Of a stretch of 64,000 nt of DNA, positions 44,497-57,367 are shown piece by piece (positions within the stretch are counted from its first letter, which is position 1; each line of letters begins with the position of its first letter). Location of the stretch: assembly GCA_031761405.1 (NCBI GenBank), contig JASEVX010000013.1:43339425-43403424 (forward strand), read 5' to 3'. The position numbers and the translations under genes were made by a program. The stretch is from Serripes groenlandicus (taxonomy: Eukaryota > Mollusca > Bivalvia > Cardiida > Cardiidae). The notes under the pieces are model-generated. The model was not told where the DNA came from. It was given only the letters and a program-made list of their open reading frames with translations, and ran no database searches.

Positions 44497-44510
44497 GGGG
44501 GGGGGGGGGG
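44497..44510. repeat. Poly-G homopolymer (14 nt), left arm
   Basis: The matching right-arm site is a C run of 25 (50414-50438). Adjacent to it, 44520-44680 and 44700-44880 are two diverged direct copies of a GTTACTGTCA...GGTCGAAACTGGTTTA...TATTCAATGCA segment. Confidence 0.9.
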
Positions 44511-44967
44511 CATGCATTATTCAACCGGCGAAAATGGTTACTGTCATTTTGAGGCTTGGTCGAAACTGGTTTACACATGTTCAACTTTCTTTTTCAAACA
44601 ATGTTAAAATACTAAAATATTCTAATCAATACTTTCCAGTTCCTATACACATTTACAATGCATTTTAACTCATAGTCATATATTCAATGCAGTATGCAAT
44701 AAAGAACTCAACCGGGGGAAATGGTTACTGTCAATTTGGTCGAAATCAGGCTTGGTCGAAACTGGTTTAACACATGTTCAATTTTCATTTTTAAAGAAGG
44801 TCAAAATACTAAAATATTCAAATCAATACTTTCCAGTGCATCCTATACACATTCACAACGTATTTAAACTCAATGTCATATATTCAATGCATTATTATGA
44901 AGATATACACTCATTTCTACGCAAACAAGGTTATTTTAAGGACTATTTAGCTCTATTCGCCGCTTAA

Positions 44968-45490
44968 GTAAAACAACTTAACAGCCTGGTAAAATGAAAT
45001 ACTTCAGTTGAATGTCATCGCAAGTTTGTACTCGATATATGTCCCGCAAACGCAACTATCATTAATAAAAAAGTAATGATAATTCGTGGATGCCTTTGAC
45101 ATGACATCAGATGAGGTGACTACTATTAGTAGAAACAAAAACAAAAGATAGGAACTGTATACAGCCAACAATGAATGACACGCTGCATACATTTGAGTCA
45201 TAGATCGGCAGACATGATGTTACCGTGATTTAAACTGGGTCGGTCATCTGCACATTAGAAATGCAACAACGAACAAGAGCTGCACAAAATGGAATTCCAT
45301 GGACAATCGCAACAACGAGTAGGTACCTTTAACAATCATATGGTTAATAAATACAATTACACAAATAAAACAACTCACACACTAGCAAATTGGTGACTGA
45401 CAAATAGAAACCGGAAAACAGAGTGGAAAAGAAGTTTACTACAAAATAGGCATCACCAATATTTGTCACACTGTTTGGTATGCACTCGGA
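44968..45490. other. Segment present only in the left arm
   Basis: The right arm joins the equivalent of about 44967 (TAGCTCTATTC) directly to the 86-bp array at about 50020-50030. About 520 bp are therefore left-specific. They contain no recognisable gene or SINE. A 65-codon minus frame is unrecognised. Confidence 0.6.
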
Positions 45491-45494
45491 AAGC

Positions 45495-46350
45495 ACCTAC
45501 CATCAACACACTTGTTGTATTGTACCATTAAAAGCTTTCAGACTTAAGACGAAACACTGTAAATCAACGGGGTGACAGCACCTATCACCAACACACTTGT
45601 TGTACTGTACTATTAAAGGCTTCCAGACTTAAGACGAAACACTGTAAATCAATGGGGTGACAGCTCCTATCACCAACACACTTGTTGTACTGTAATATTA
45701 AAAGCTTCCAGACTTAAGACTAAACACTGTAAATCAATGGGGTGACAGCACCTATCACCAATACACTTGTTGTACTGTACCATTAAAATCTTCCAGACTT
45801 AAGACTAAACATTGTAAATCAATGGGGTGACAGCACCTATCACCAACACACTTTTTGTACTGTACCATAAAAAGCTTTCAGACTTAAGACGAAACACTGT
45901 AAATCAATGGGGTGACAGCACCTATCACCAATACACTTGTTGTACTGTACCATTAAAAGCTTCCAGACTTAAGACTAAACACTGTAAATCAATGAGATGA
46001 CAGCACCTATCACCAACACACTTTTTGTACTGTACCATAAAAAGCTTTCAGACTTAAGACGAAACACTGTAAATCAATGGGGTGACAGCACCTTTCACCA
46101 ATACACTTGTTTTACTGTACCATTTAAAGCTACCAGACTTAAGACGAAACACTTTAAATCAATGGGATGCCAGCACCTATCATCAACACACTTGTTGTAC
46201 TGTACCATTTAATGCTTCCAGACTTAAGACGAAACACTGTTAATATATGGGTAAACAGCTCCTATCACCAATACACTTGTTGTACTGTACGTTTAAAAGC
46301 TTCCAGACTTAAGATGAAACACTGTACATCAATGGGTGAAACAGCTCCTA
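45495..46350. repeat. 86-bp tandem repeat, about 10 units (left arm)
   Basis: Unit: TTCCAGACTTAAGACGAAAC, ACTGTAAATCAATGGGGTGA, CAGCACCTATCACCAACACA, CTTGTTGTACTGTACCATTA. The right arm has about 6 units (49495-50020). Frames such as 45997-46212 and 46167-46481 are by-products. Confidence 0.93.
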
Positions 46351-46758
46351 TCAATTATTCTGGATACGGCTACTGTTTCCACAGCGTTTTACATGCACAT
46401 CCTATTGAATTGGCTTTGGTGAAAGTTAAAATCTTGAGCCCGTTGACACTTTATCAGAATGTTTGTCTTGATGACATGTAGGTCTAGTTTGAACATGGCC
46501 AAATTGAAGGAAAATCTTGTTAACACTCTGGATACTGCGTTTTTTGTTTGAGCATATTGAAACTTAATCAGAATGCTTTTCTTACTGATATAAAGGTCAA
46601 GTTCTAACATGGGTCATGTTGAGTCAAAAAGGAGGTCACTAGGTCAAATTGAAGGAAGATCATGTTAACACTCTAGAGCCATCATCCCCCGCATTTAAGT
46701 ACTTTCAGTACTTTGATTTCAATTGCGAAGATGACTCCTCACTCCTGAAGTTTTCATT

Positions 46759-46958
46759 NNNNNNNNNNNNNNNNNNNNNNNNNNNNNNNNNNNNNNNNNN
46801 NNNNNNNNNNNNNNNNNNNNNNNNNNNNNNNNNNNNNNNNNNNNNNNNNNNNNNNNNNNNNNNNNNNNNNNNNNNNNNNNNNNNNNNNNNNNNNNNNNNN
46901 NNNNNNNNNNNNNNNNNNNNNNNNNNNNNNNNNNNNNNNNNNNNNNNNNNNNNNNNNN
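46759..46958. other. Assembly gap, exactly 200 N
   Basis: A run of exactly 200 N at the palindrome axis, which is what a scaffolder placing a fixed-size gap would leave. True distance and even adjacency of the two contigs are unknown. Confidence 0.98.

Positions 46959-47040
<82 letters not shown>
46959..47040. repeat. (GA)n microsatellite
   Basis: About 82 bp of pure GA directly beside the gap. Such tracts often stop long-read assembly, which may be why the contig ends here. The (ER)n open frame across it is meaningless. Confidence 0.95.
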
Positions 47041-47045
<5 letters not shown>

Positions 47046-47194
47046 TGATAGTGGTGGTGGGTAATATTCTATGTTATTTTCTTTTTACTGTCGTTTGTTA
47101 ATCAATCCATAATTGTAATTGATTTGTTTATATAAATATCCATGATATTGGGGGATATAAAGAGAATAAATAAATCAATCAATCAATCAATCCC
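47041..47194 (+). mobile_element. Possible retroposon 3' end with (AATC)n tail
   Basis: A short segment ends GGGGATATAAAGAGAATAAA followed by (AATC)n. The tail resembles those of the SINEs, but the body is not the A, B or C family. Confidence 0.35.
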
Positions 47195-47298
47195 AATGTT
47201 CTAAATTGTATTCTCTATTTTCTTAGTATAGATAACTTCACAAGATATGTATGAACATTCACATAGCCACCGTTTCTACCTATTGTCGAGTACATTAG

Positions 47299-47524
47299 CC
47301 CTTTCCCTCACACGACAATTCTGCAGCAGACAACTTTGAACATATTTTGTCAAAAAATAGAAAATCTCTTTAATTGAATGGATAACCCATGGCTAAAAGA
47401 GGAAAACATTGTGGCAGAAGGAGAAATTGCTCGTTTTGAACAATATCTTCTTTTGCAACTATGTTCTCAAAAAGTAGTCTGCTGCAGTCTCAGTCGTCAG
47501 AAAGCGTATATATGAGGGAAAGGG
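47299..47524. mobile_element. Complete fold-back MITE with 4-bp target duplication
   Basis: 226 bp with 12-bp perfect terminal inverted repeats CCCTTTCCCTCA / TGAGGGAAAGGG and identical TTAG on both sides (47295-47298, 47525-47528). About 80% alike, by eye, to the copy at 25781-26002. It lies 11 bp from where right-arm homology begins. Confidence 0.82.
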
Positions 47525-47639
47525 TTAGTGGTCCAAATGAAAACTTCAGGAGTGAGGAGTCATCTTCACAATTGAAATCAAAGTACTGAAAGTACTTAAA
47601 TGCGGGGGATGTTGACTCTAGAGTGTTAACATGATCTTC

Positions 47640-48620
47640 CTTCAATTTGAACTAGTGACCTACTTTTTGACTCAACATGACCCATGTTAGAACTTGACCT
47701 TTATATCATCAAGAAAAGCATTCTGATTAAGTTTCAATATACTCTAACAAAAAACGCAGTATCCAGAGTGTAAACAAGATTTGTCTTCAATTTGGCCTAG
47801 TGACCTAGTTTTTAACCCGGCATGACCCATATTCGAAATTGGCCTAGATTTTATATAGATAAACATTTTGACCCGTATTTGAACTTGACCTGGATATCAT
47901 TAATACAAACATTCTACAAAATTTCAAATTGCTGAAGCAAAAATTGCGGCCTCTAGAGTGTTAACAAGCTTTTCTTTCAATTTGACCTAGTGACCTACTT
48001 TTTGACCCATCATAACCCATTTTCAAACTAGACCTACATATAATCAAGACAAACATTCTGATAAAGTTTCAATGTGCTCAAGTTTAAAATAAGGCCTTTA
48101 GAGTTAACAAGATTTTCCTTCAATTTGACCGAGTGACCTAGAGTGTTCACAAGATTTCCATTCAATTTGGCTTAGTGACCTAGTTTTTTATCCTGCTTGA
48201 CCCATATTCCAACTTGGCCTATATATTATATAGATAAACATTTTGACAAAATTTCAAGCGGCCTTAGCAAAAAATGTTTATTATTACAAACATTCTGACA
48301 AAATGTCAAAATGCTGAAGCAAACATTGTGGCCTCTAGAATGTTAACAAGCGTTTCCTTCAATTATGACCTAGTGACCTAGTTTTTGACCCGACATGACT
48401 CGAGTTCGAACTTGACTTACATCATCAAGACAAACATTCTGATAAAGTTTCAACATGCTCAAGTTGAAAATGTGGCCTCGATAGTGTTAACAAGAATTTC
48501 CTTCAATTTGACCTAGTGACATAGTTTTTGACCTCAAATGGCCATGTTTCGTACTTGTCCAAGATTTGATGGAGATGAATGTTTCAATAAACGTTCATGA
48601 AAATCCGATGGAAAATGTAG
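47640..48620. repeat. Tandem ~130-145 bp dispersed repeat
   Basis: Diverged units carry TTCAATTTGACCTAGTGACC, TAGTTTTTGACCCG-CATGACCC, ATTCGAACTTGACC, AGACAAACATTCTGA and GTGGCCTCTAGAGTGTTAAC. A repeat type I associate with bivalve genomes. The left arm keeps only about two units (46437-46740), so either it lost several or the right arm gained them. Confidence 0.8.
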
Positions 48621-49390
48621 CCTGTAGAGTGTTAACAAGGGGAAATGTTGACGATGCACGACAGCCGTATTTCCGTATTTGTCATTGCAGGGAATTTCTC
48701 AAAAGGATTTTGAGCTACCCGCATTCAAGCTACTCGTTTTCCATATATTTAAAAGAAACATTTAAGATCCTTATGTCTAACTTAAATTTCTAAATTATGT
48801 ATACAACTTCATGAGTTAAAACTTTACATTGTGTACGTTTACTTTGTATAATGTGCATACTGTTTAGCTTGTTGTGAAACGTATTTAACAGATCCCAGGA
48901 CAACCAAGAAAAAATTTCCATTTTGAAAAAAACAAAGGGCAGCACAAAAAATTTACAAATTTACACTTCCTGGAAGCTGGACATGGCAATATACGGAGGT
49001 ATTCAGCATAGCTGCATCCCCCGCATAAAAAACAAGTAGATCAGTTCGACGATACATTCGCACGCAAGGTCATTCGAAATAACACCAATTACGGGAACCT
49101 GATGGCTCCCGAAAGCTAGCACAGATATTCAAGAAGATACCATATCTAACTTACTTTAAATGAAGCGATCAAAGTAACATATTCAAGAGTACGTGGTCAA
49201 CAATTAGTCTAGATGGTAGACTGTAGTCAGTCTTGGGTAATGCCATCATTTATTAGACTAATACATTATTTAATGGATGCCACATATTGTTTGAAGAAGT
49301 ACCACTGTGTCATATATTCAAGCGTTTATGGTCAATACTAGTTATTGACCTTTATATCACTCGAGATAGACGACTGTGGTTATTCTTTGT
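48621..49390. other. Right-arm-only sequence near the axis
   Basis: No counterpart in the left arm. A 75-codon frame at 48566-48793 has no recognisable domain. No RNA gene or element end seen. Confidence 0.45.
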
Positions 49391-49494
49391 TCAAGTCAAG
49401 ATTTTAACTTTCACCAAAGCCAATTCAATAGTATGTGCATGTAAAACGCTGTGGAAACAGTAGCCGTATCCAAAATAAATGATAGGAGCTGTTT

Positions 49495-50020
49495 CACCCA
49501 TTGATGTACAGTGTTTCATCTTAAGTTTGGAAGCTTTTAAACGTACAGTACAACAAGTGTATTGGTGATAGGAGCTGTTTACCAATTGATTTACAGTGTT
49601 TCGTCTTAAGTCTGGAAGCATTAAATGGTACAGTACAACAAGTGTGTTGATGATAGGTGCTGGCATCCCATTGATTTAAAGTGTTTCGTCTTAAGTCTGG
49701 TAGCTTTAAATGGTACAGTAAAACAAGTGTATTGGTGAAAGGTGCTGTCACCCCATTGATTTACTATGTTTCGTCTTAAGTCTGAAAGCTTTTTATGGTA
49801 CAGTACAAAAAGTGTTTTGGTGATAGGTGCTGTCACCCCATTGATTTACAGTGTTTAGTCTTAAGTCTGGAAGCTTTTAATGGTACAGTACAACAAGTGC
49901 ATTGGTGATAGGTGCTGTCACCCCATTGATTTACAGTGTTTCGTCTTAAGTCTGGAAGCTTTTAATAGTACAGTACAACAAGTGTGTTGGAGATAGGTGC
50001 TGTCACCCCATTAATTTACT
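49495..50020. repeat. 86-bp tandem repeat, about 6 units (right arm)
   Basis: Reverse-complement counterpart of 45495-46350 with about four fewer units. Confidence 0.92.
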
Positions 50021-50413
50021 TTAGCGGAGAATAGAGCTAAATAGTCCTTAAAATAACATTGTTTGCGTAGAAATGAGTGTATATCTTCATAATAATGCAT
50101 TGAATATATGACATTGAGTGTAAATAGGTTGTGAATGTAAATGAAAGTTGAACATGCGTTAAACCAGTTTCGACCAAGCCTGATTTCGGCCAAATTGACA
50201 GTAACCATTTTCCCCGGTTGAGTTCTTTATTGCATACTGAATATATGACATTGAGTTAAAATGCATTGTAAATGTGTATAGGAACTGGAAAGTATTGATT
50301 AGAATATTTTAGTATTTTAACATTGTTTGAAACAGAAAGTTGAACATGTGTAAACCAGTTTCGACCAAGCCTCAAAATGACAGTAACCATTTTCGCCGGT
50401 TGAATAATGCATG

Positions 50414-50438
50414 CCCCCCCCCCCCCCCCCCCCCCCCC
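50414..50438. repeat. Poly-C homopolymer (25 nt), right arm
   Basis: Counterpart of the 14-nt G run at 44497-44510. Confidence 0.9.
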
Positions 50439-50449
50439 AAGTTTGTTAG

Positions 50450-51720
50450 ATTATTTAAAAGCTTTGAGGTAACTTTTTTCAACGATATAAGGTGTTCTAC
50501 ATGAGAAACGCTTAGAAAGTGTGACAATGAGGGGGACGGAAACTGGTTGGTTTACATGGAAACAAAGACGGAACTTATTTGGTGTATTGTGACCTATACG
50601 CATCATCGAGTCGCTATTTCATCGGTGCATTGTGTGCATGTTTCTGATGAGTCATCAACCCAGAACGACTATCCCGCAATATTCGATTATGATTTAGTTT
50701 CATAAAGTTAGAGAAAACCCTTTCCTTTTATGTGGCTATAAAAGGACTGGAATTTTGGTCACGAGGGACTCTGATTCGAACACAAGTCCAGGATAGATAG
50801 ATCGACGTCCACTGCATTACGAATTCCGATCTTAGTCTAGTCATTTGACTCAATTAATTTTAGCACCGAGTCTATATTATTTTCTCTGAGCTTTAGAGCT
50901 TCATCATATACCATATAATCTACACATACAATAAATGTCATACATCCAAGGGGTAATACAAGGGAAGTAACAACGGTCCGCGTTTGGATGATACATGCGC
51001 GGCTACTCCCCTTTATTGTCCCTTTTCGACGTAATAACCAGAGTTAAAGGAAAACTGAAACATCGATCATTGCTTCTCGTTTTATTACGTTCCAGCGAGT
51101 CGCTTAACCCTATCGACTCTACCAACAGACATGACAAACTAGTGGCACGTAACAGTATAGTTAATTAAAATTTGAAAACATGGTGAAAAAAGGAGATTTC
51201 TCCCCTTTTATTAAAATGTTTATAAAAGTCGTCTATTGCAAATGCTTCGAAGATTGTGTTCATGTCGGAAATGTCTATATCATTCAGGATCGAACTCAGA
51301 TGTCAGTCGTTGATGAATTTACATTTATATACGTTCAGAAAGTAGACTGAGATCAATCCTAGGTTAAGTCACCTTTTTGAACGTGCTAAACTCTTTACAT
51401 TCCTAGTATGTAATGGGTGAACCATAATATATAAATAATACACACGGCTGTTTACAATTTTCAAACGTCCATGGCCAATAGATTTCCTTTATCTCAGTCT
51501 AGATATTTGTCTGAAAATAAAGTCCAACTTCAACATGAACAGGAACGGTCAGTAAAATCGAAAACTAAGAAAAGTCAGTTTAATATGTTCTACTGACTGT
51601 TTTTATCATTAAGTAACCAAAGGTACACAAAAACAGACGGTTTCTTTAGATGCGTTAACATGCGTCTAAATGAAAGAAAAAGATAAACTGCGGATTACTT
51701 ATCCATCCAGATAAATTAAA
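50450..51720. other. Right-arm sequence without a recognisable gene
   Basis: Counterpart of about 43000-44490. It lacks the SINE-like insertion seen at 43172-43375 and holds the MITE fragment at about 51165-51260. Confidence 0.4.
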
Positions 51721-51724
51721 TCCA

Positions 51725-51845
51725 CCGTTTACCTGATACAATGAAAGCAGTGTTCACAACGAACGAGTCTGTCCTTCCCACACGATGTTTAACTGATACA
51801 ATGAAAGCAGTGTTCACAACGAACGAGTCTGTCTTCCCCATACGA
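51725..51845. repeat. 57-bp tandem duplication, right arm only
   Basis: GATACAATGAAAGCAGTGTT plus CACAACGAACGAGTCTGTC occur twice in a row. The left arm (about 42910-42970) has one copy. Confidence 0.85.
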
Positions 51846-52283
51846 TGTTTACCTGTGATCCCTGTAGCCTTTATGTTAAGCAACCGAGACATTGAACTCC
51901 AATGCATTTCCTGAATATGTTGGTCGATATCGTTTATATTCATGTGTCAGCGGTCAATAGATGTTCACAAAAAAGTCCATAAACATAACACATGTTTTTA
52001 AAGAAGGGTATGCTATTAGTGACATGTTAGATAAAGGGGTGAAGAGTGTGTAACTAGATATTCAGTACGGATTTCTTCACGCATTAGATGCATGTATTGG
52101 TTAATATATTAAGGCATGAGACTACTTAAAATATTCCTTCTTTATGTCGTTTTGAATTTTACAGTTTAAACCGCTTTTACATTCCTCTTCGTGAATACGT
52201 GCACACTGACTAATTCCAGTTGGTGATGCTTCATAAAACCATTATTAATTAGTTGAATCCGTAATTCGTTCGTTGACTTATAG

Positions 52284-52440
52284 GTTTGTTCGTTCGTCCG
52301 TCTATTAGTTCGTTCGTTCGTTCTTTCGTGCGTTCGTTCGTTCATTCGTCCGATCGTTCGTTCGTTCGTTCGTTCGTTCGTTCGTTCGTTCGTTCATTCG
52401 TATATTTGTTTGCTCATTCGTCCATTCAGTCTTTCATTTC
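52284..52440. repeat. (GTTC)n microsatellite, right arm
   Basis: Long GTTC/ATTC runs where the left arm has the family C SINE. The open frame across it (FVRSFVRS repeats) is an artefact. Confidence 0.92.
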
Positions 52441-53959
52441 ATACGTGATCAGGTGGCAGGCATATATCACTCAATCTGTTCATCCATAAGTTTTATAGTA
52501 ATCACGTAAAGAAAGGCAGATGATTATGTGTCTTCTACTGGAACGGATACTCGAACAGGCAACTCGTCAGAACAGGGTCCTGCTACGTATCCCCTATTCA
52601 TGCCTTCATTAGCGCACATGGTCACATTCTTACAAAATAATTTACCCAATTACACGATCCGCTTTATCACATATACATATATATACATATATATCTACAC
52701 ACAGCTCGTTGCCATACCACATAAACATATACACTGTGTGTTGCTATAGCACACAACAGGTTCCAAGGACAAAATATACTTTTATCAAAAACTCGCCAGA
52801 ATTGAGTCCATTTGAACCTAGTCCAACACATTCTATTTACGTGCAATACAAAATTATTATCAAAACAAGCAGATGCACTTCTCACATACATGTTTACATA
52901 GCTTATACACTAAAGTTTACATATATAATGCAACCAGCTAGAGAAACAAAATAATGTTTAGAGATAGGCAGGTTTTTCTAACAGGTTATTATGCATGTGT
53001 ATTTAGTGTTATCTGACCTATTCAAATGCGGAAGTAGAAGATATAGCAAGGACACGGATAACTTAAACTTTTGTTGTGGCATTGTGATTGATTATTTGGA
53101 CAGAATAAGTGTTTAACAGGTATGTTCGAACGTTTATATATCTTACTTTTTTATCACAATGAAAAATAATGTTAAATATAGATATTGAGGTAAGGTCACG
53201 TTAATCGGATACACCACAGACATATTTACAACCCCATAGAGCACAGAGGATCGGTTCATGTCGATACATGAATACACGCATGTTTTGTAATGTATACGGT
53301 TGACCGAGTCTTGATTACAAATATATTTACGTACATAGATGAACACGTAAAACCGACCGGAATCTTCAATACATATAACAGGGCTTTCTTTATAACTGTG
53401 TATCAGTTAATACACAGTAAAGAACTTTACCCCAGCGTATGCTCCGTTTTCTAGTGACTTAATACTTTACTACTACATCATTACATTAAGGCTCATTGGA
53501 CACTTTTTTTACGAAAGCATTATATAAGGCGGGTATCTTTGGTTAAATTGTGTATCCAGATCTGTAGATAATGGGAGTATTTCATATACTATATTCCTTA
53601 TTCAACCTCTTAGCGATGTTGAATACTCTAACGAATCATCTCACAGTGACGAATTCTTGGAGGACCTACACTTGTGGATGTAACTCTCATCGTGTTCGGC
53701 TTAAAACAACATTTGTTTATCACGAAATTATATTGAAAAGGCACATCCTCTAAACGAATACCGAACACCACAATAGATTACAACAATTCAACAGAACAAA
53801 CATTCATGTGCTTGAAACGATACCTTCATTTACTATTACAAATCCGGAGAGTTCATCCATGTCATCAATAGAATTTGATTACAGCTTTGATTAATACATT
53901 CTTGGTCCTGAAGCGTACATGTCCGTGGGAAGTCACATATATCCATATATCAGTTTAAC

Positions 53960-54170
53960 CCTTTTCCATGTAAAACCAATATGCAGCAGACTATTTTGAA
54001 ACATCTAAGCAAAAACATGGAAAATGTCTATAAATAAAAGTTTAGTTACTGCTAAGATGAGAACTTGCTCACTTTGAGCAATTACTTCTTTTTTTACATT
54101 TTGTTTTCTAAAGTCATCTACTGCAGAGTCGTCAGGATATATAGAGTGAAATGGTTATTGTTTACAATAA
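53960..54170 (+). mobile_element. MITE-family copy (right arm)
   Basis: Counterpart of 40557-40744: TTTAA-CCCTTTTCCATG, CAGCAGACTATTTTGAAACA, GAGCAATTACTTCTTTTTTT, CATCTACTGCAGAGTCGTCA and GAGTGAAATGG. Confidence 0.6.
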
Positions 54171-54929
54171 AGAATAAATTGCCAATCATAGATTATATAA
54201 TCAACATAAACATTTTATAAAATGAAAGAAAATGATATGTACCCTTTCAGTATATATTTAAAGCTTCAAAATCAATTTTGTTTACCAACATAATTATAAA
54301 TGTGCTCTTATGGCATATATAGAATAACTGTTTCATCTGCTTTGAAAACATCTTGTTAAAGTTAGATATATGGAAAATTAACTTTGAAATAGATAAAAAG
54401 AATATTTCCATTTATGTTAATGCATTTGGGTTAGGGCATGTATGTTGAAGGCAATACATTCAAAGTAGTTTCGAATATATGAGCTACATTATCCCATACA
54501 TAACACTGTATACAAACAGTTTTTAAACACGGACTCTTGGTACTAGTCGTTGCTTTAGTAGGACGCAGCTTCCAAAGAGTAAATGAATCAAGTTAAAACG
54601 GTAAATACACCAGCTTGTTATATAGCTAAAATAGTGTTCATTGTTTGAAGTAAGATTATTTATAGATAAATATACTCGAATATATAGATTTTATTCACGA
54701 AAAGGGGCAAGTTTGCCCAACATAATACATACATATAACATTGATTTTCATCGTAAGACTGTAACTGAAACACAGTTACTCTACATACTTGTCATAAGAC
54801 ATAGTGTCTTAACCCGGAGATCATCAATAAGTGAACTATTGCCGTAATATAACTGAAATAATGTTAAAATGGTGTAAAACCGCAAAACTAAACAAAACTA
54901 GGTCACTACAAAACATTGAAGAACATTCA

Positions 54930-55400
54930 TGTTGACTTTTAATGAGCTGCATATAGAAGAAATTGGTGCAGTTTTCGAGCGTCGGCCCTTCGTACCAAAG
55001 GCCCCCGGGTTCGAATCATGTGACGGGCGGCTTTTGTCATTGGTATTTCTTTCACGAACACGGTGCACGTACTGGTTAATTCTCCACGAAGAAGACATCG
55101 ACCGTGATTAATATAAGCTGAAAGCTTGTCTCGCAATCGATACATAAGTTTAATATAAACTAAGCCGCACACACGTTTAACTTGTTTAATTGAAACATTA
55201 TTTATTTTACATCGATTGCGAAGCAAGCTTTCAGCTTATATCAATCACGCTCGATGTCTGCTTCCTTGAGACTAAACTAGTACTCGCGCCGTTTTGTGTG
55301 GACAAATCGCAAAGTCAGGACCCGCTCATCAAGGGACTCGAACCAAGGACCTTTGATACGAGAGGCCGACGCGATACCTATGCACCACTGTCTTCAACCT
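54930..55400. mobile_element. Tail-to-tail pair of tRNA-like SINE copies (right arm)
   Basis: Counterpart of 39355-39770. Plus-strand copy with tRNA-like GAGCGTCGGCCC and B box GGGTTCGAATC, minus-strand copy ending near 55395. Short frames inside it are not genes. Confidence 0.65.
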
Positions 55401-55734
55401 GTTTAACATAATAATATTATGATTTCTTTACAAGTTCCCTTTTTGTCACAACGTTTTCATCTCTAGTCAGTTATCATACTTTCATCTACAGAGATTTCCA
55501 ATATTGTTTCACAATCGTCTGCTATAGATTTGTTGTATGTTGAAAAGGGTTTATAAGTCCAAAGTCGCCTAAATCTTGCAGGCAGTTTCCGAAAGATGTG
55601 GGTTAATTTAAGTGATTAATCGTTCGCATTTCTCAAAGGCCTGTTATATACATGACACAAAATACGTGCACTAATTGCAGAGTTTGATACATATGTCTTC
55701 TATTTAGGTTGGAGATGGTGTCTAAGGTTTATTT

Positions 55735-56290
55735 CGTTGCCAGTCAGTTACAATGGGCCGTAAATATCCATGTTAGATGCTATGGGTTTGCGGTTTATTT
55801 CGTGTCCAGTCAGTAATAATTGCCCGTTAATATCCATGTTAAGTGATATAGGGTCTGAGGTTTATTTCGTTGCCAGTCAGTTACAATGACACGTTAATAT
55901 TCTTGTTAAGTGATATATGTTCTGAGGTTTATTTCATTGCCAGTCAGTTACAATGGTCCATACATATCCATGTTTATCGATATAGGGTATGATGTTTATT
56001 TCTTTGTCAGTCAGTTACAATGGCCCGTTAATATGTATGTTAAGTGATATAGGGTCTGAGGTTTATTTCGTTTCCTGCCAGTTACAATAGCCCTTAAACA
56101 ACCATGTTATTAAGTGATACAGGGTCTGAGTTTTTTTTTGTTGCCAGTCAGTTACAATGGCACGTTAAAATGTATGTTAATTAATATAAGGTCTAAGGTT
56201 TAATAATATAGAGTCGGAGGTTTATTTTGTTGCCAGTCAGTTACAATGACCCGTAACAAAAATCCATGTTGAGTGTTATAGGGTCTGAGG
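55735..56290. repeat. 67-bp satellite, about 8 units (right arm)
   Basis: Reverse-complement counterpart of 37235-38940 with about 19 fewer units. Confidence 0.92.
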
Positions 56291-57367
56291 TCTACTGCAG
56301 ATGAGTACAAAATGCGTGTACATGAGATAAAGGGTTAAAGCCCGATTTGTGTTTCAACCTAAGATAACGTGTCTCAACCATTTCCTTGATACAACGAATC
56401 AAATGTTCATAACGAGCGGTTTTGTCATTCTTACACGATGTGTTCCCTGTTAAACCCCAGATTTGTTTTCATGTTCATGTTTCATATGTCAATTGATGTT
56501 CATAAACTATTATATTGCACACTTGAGAGTAGGGTTTGTAATAAACGGCATGTTAGATAATAGGGTAAATATTGAAATATCAGATTACTGCCCATAATCT
56601 AGTACAAGTATTTATTTATTTACACATTATATGCATGTATACGTAGGGTAAACTTAGGTATAATACAACGTAATGTATTCCTTCTTTAGTTCGTCGTTAT
56701 GAACATTATATTTCTAACTACTCATACATTCCTCATCACGAATTTTATAGTTTTCATTACTGATAAAAAACAGGGTTCGATGCTCTTAAAACCATTAGTA
56801 AAACATCAATTGATACATCCATTCGATCGTTCAATCGTTCGTTCGTCCGTCCATTTGTCCATTCATTAGTTCGCGTATGCATTCATTTATGCATTCATTT
56901 ATCAATACTTGATCGATGATTACCGATAGACATGTATATCATTGGAAATATACATCCATCGTGTTTTTAATTATTTAACAACATGAGGAAGTGGTTGGTC
57001 TTTAAAGCAAATGGGTTTGACGTCCAGAATTCGTATCCCCGAGGTATATCAGTTTAGAGGTCATAGGTCCGAAACCCGCCTCGGTCATTAATTCTTGCCG
57101 ATGATTAATTCTCGTCAAAATATAAGACAAACGTCACACCAACACATCAACAGTAAACACATCTGAACTAAGTAACCAATTGCTACACACATACATAAAT
57201 CGAAATATTTATCCATCAGATTTAGGATTTATAATAATCAAAAAAAGCCCATGAGATGAGCGTCTTCTGATTGTTTCCCCTATCCCAACCTTCCATGTAC
57301 GCTTAAGTCAACAGTCTTACACACATAACTTATTTAAACACTTTCGCTGCATCTCATATACAAATAT

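Larger units (their letters stand above)
33253..46758. repeat. Left arm of large palindrome (13.5 kb)
   Basis: Reverse complement of 47536-60179. Paired landmarks: 35014/58417 (gene starts), 35771-36065/57368-57671 (SINE), 41354-41557/53143-53346 (a 67-codon segment whose translation is identical in both arms), 39860-40066/54641-54847 and 46758/47536 (axis ends). The coordinate sum shifts stepwise because of indels: 93431-93437 outside the 67-bp satellite, about 94700 inside it, 95833 near the 86-bp array and 94294 at the axis. The arm ends at the gap. Confidence 0.95.

Noticed and set aside
46649..47101. 150-codon frame across the gap with (ER)n
   Set aside because: Runs through 200 N and a (GA)n microsatellite.
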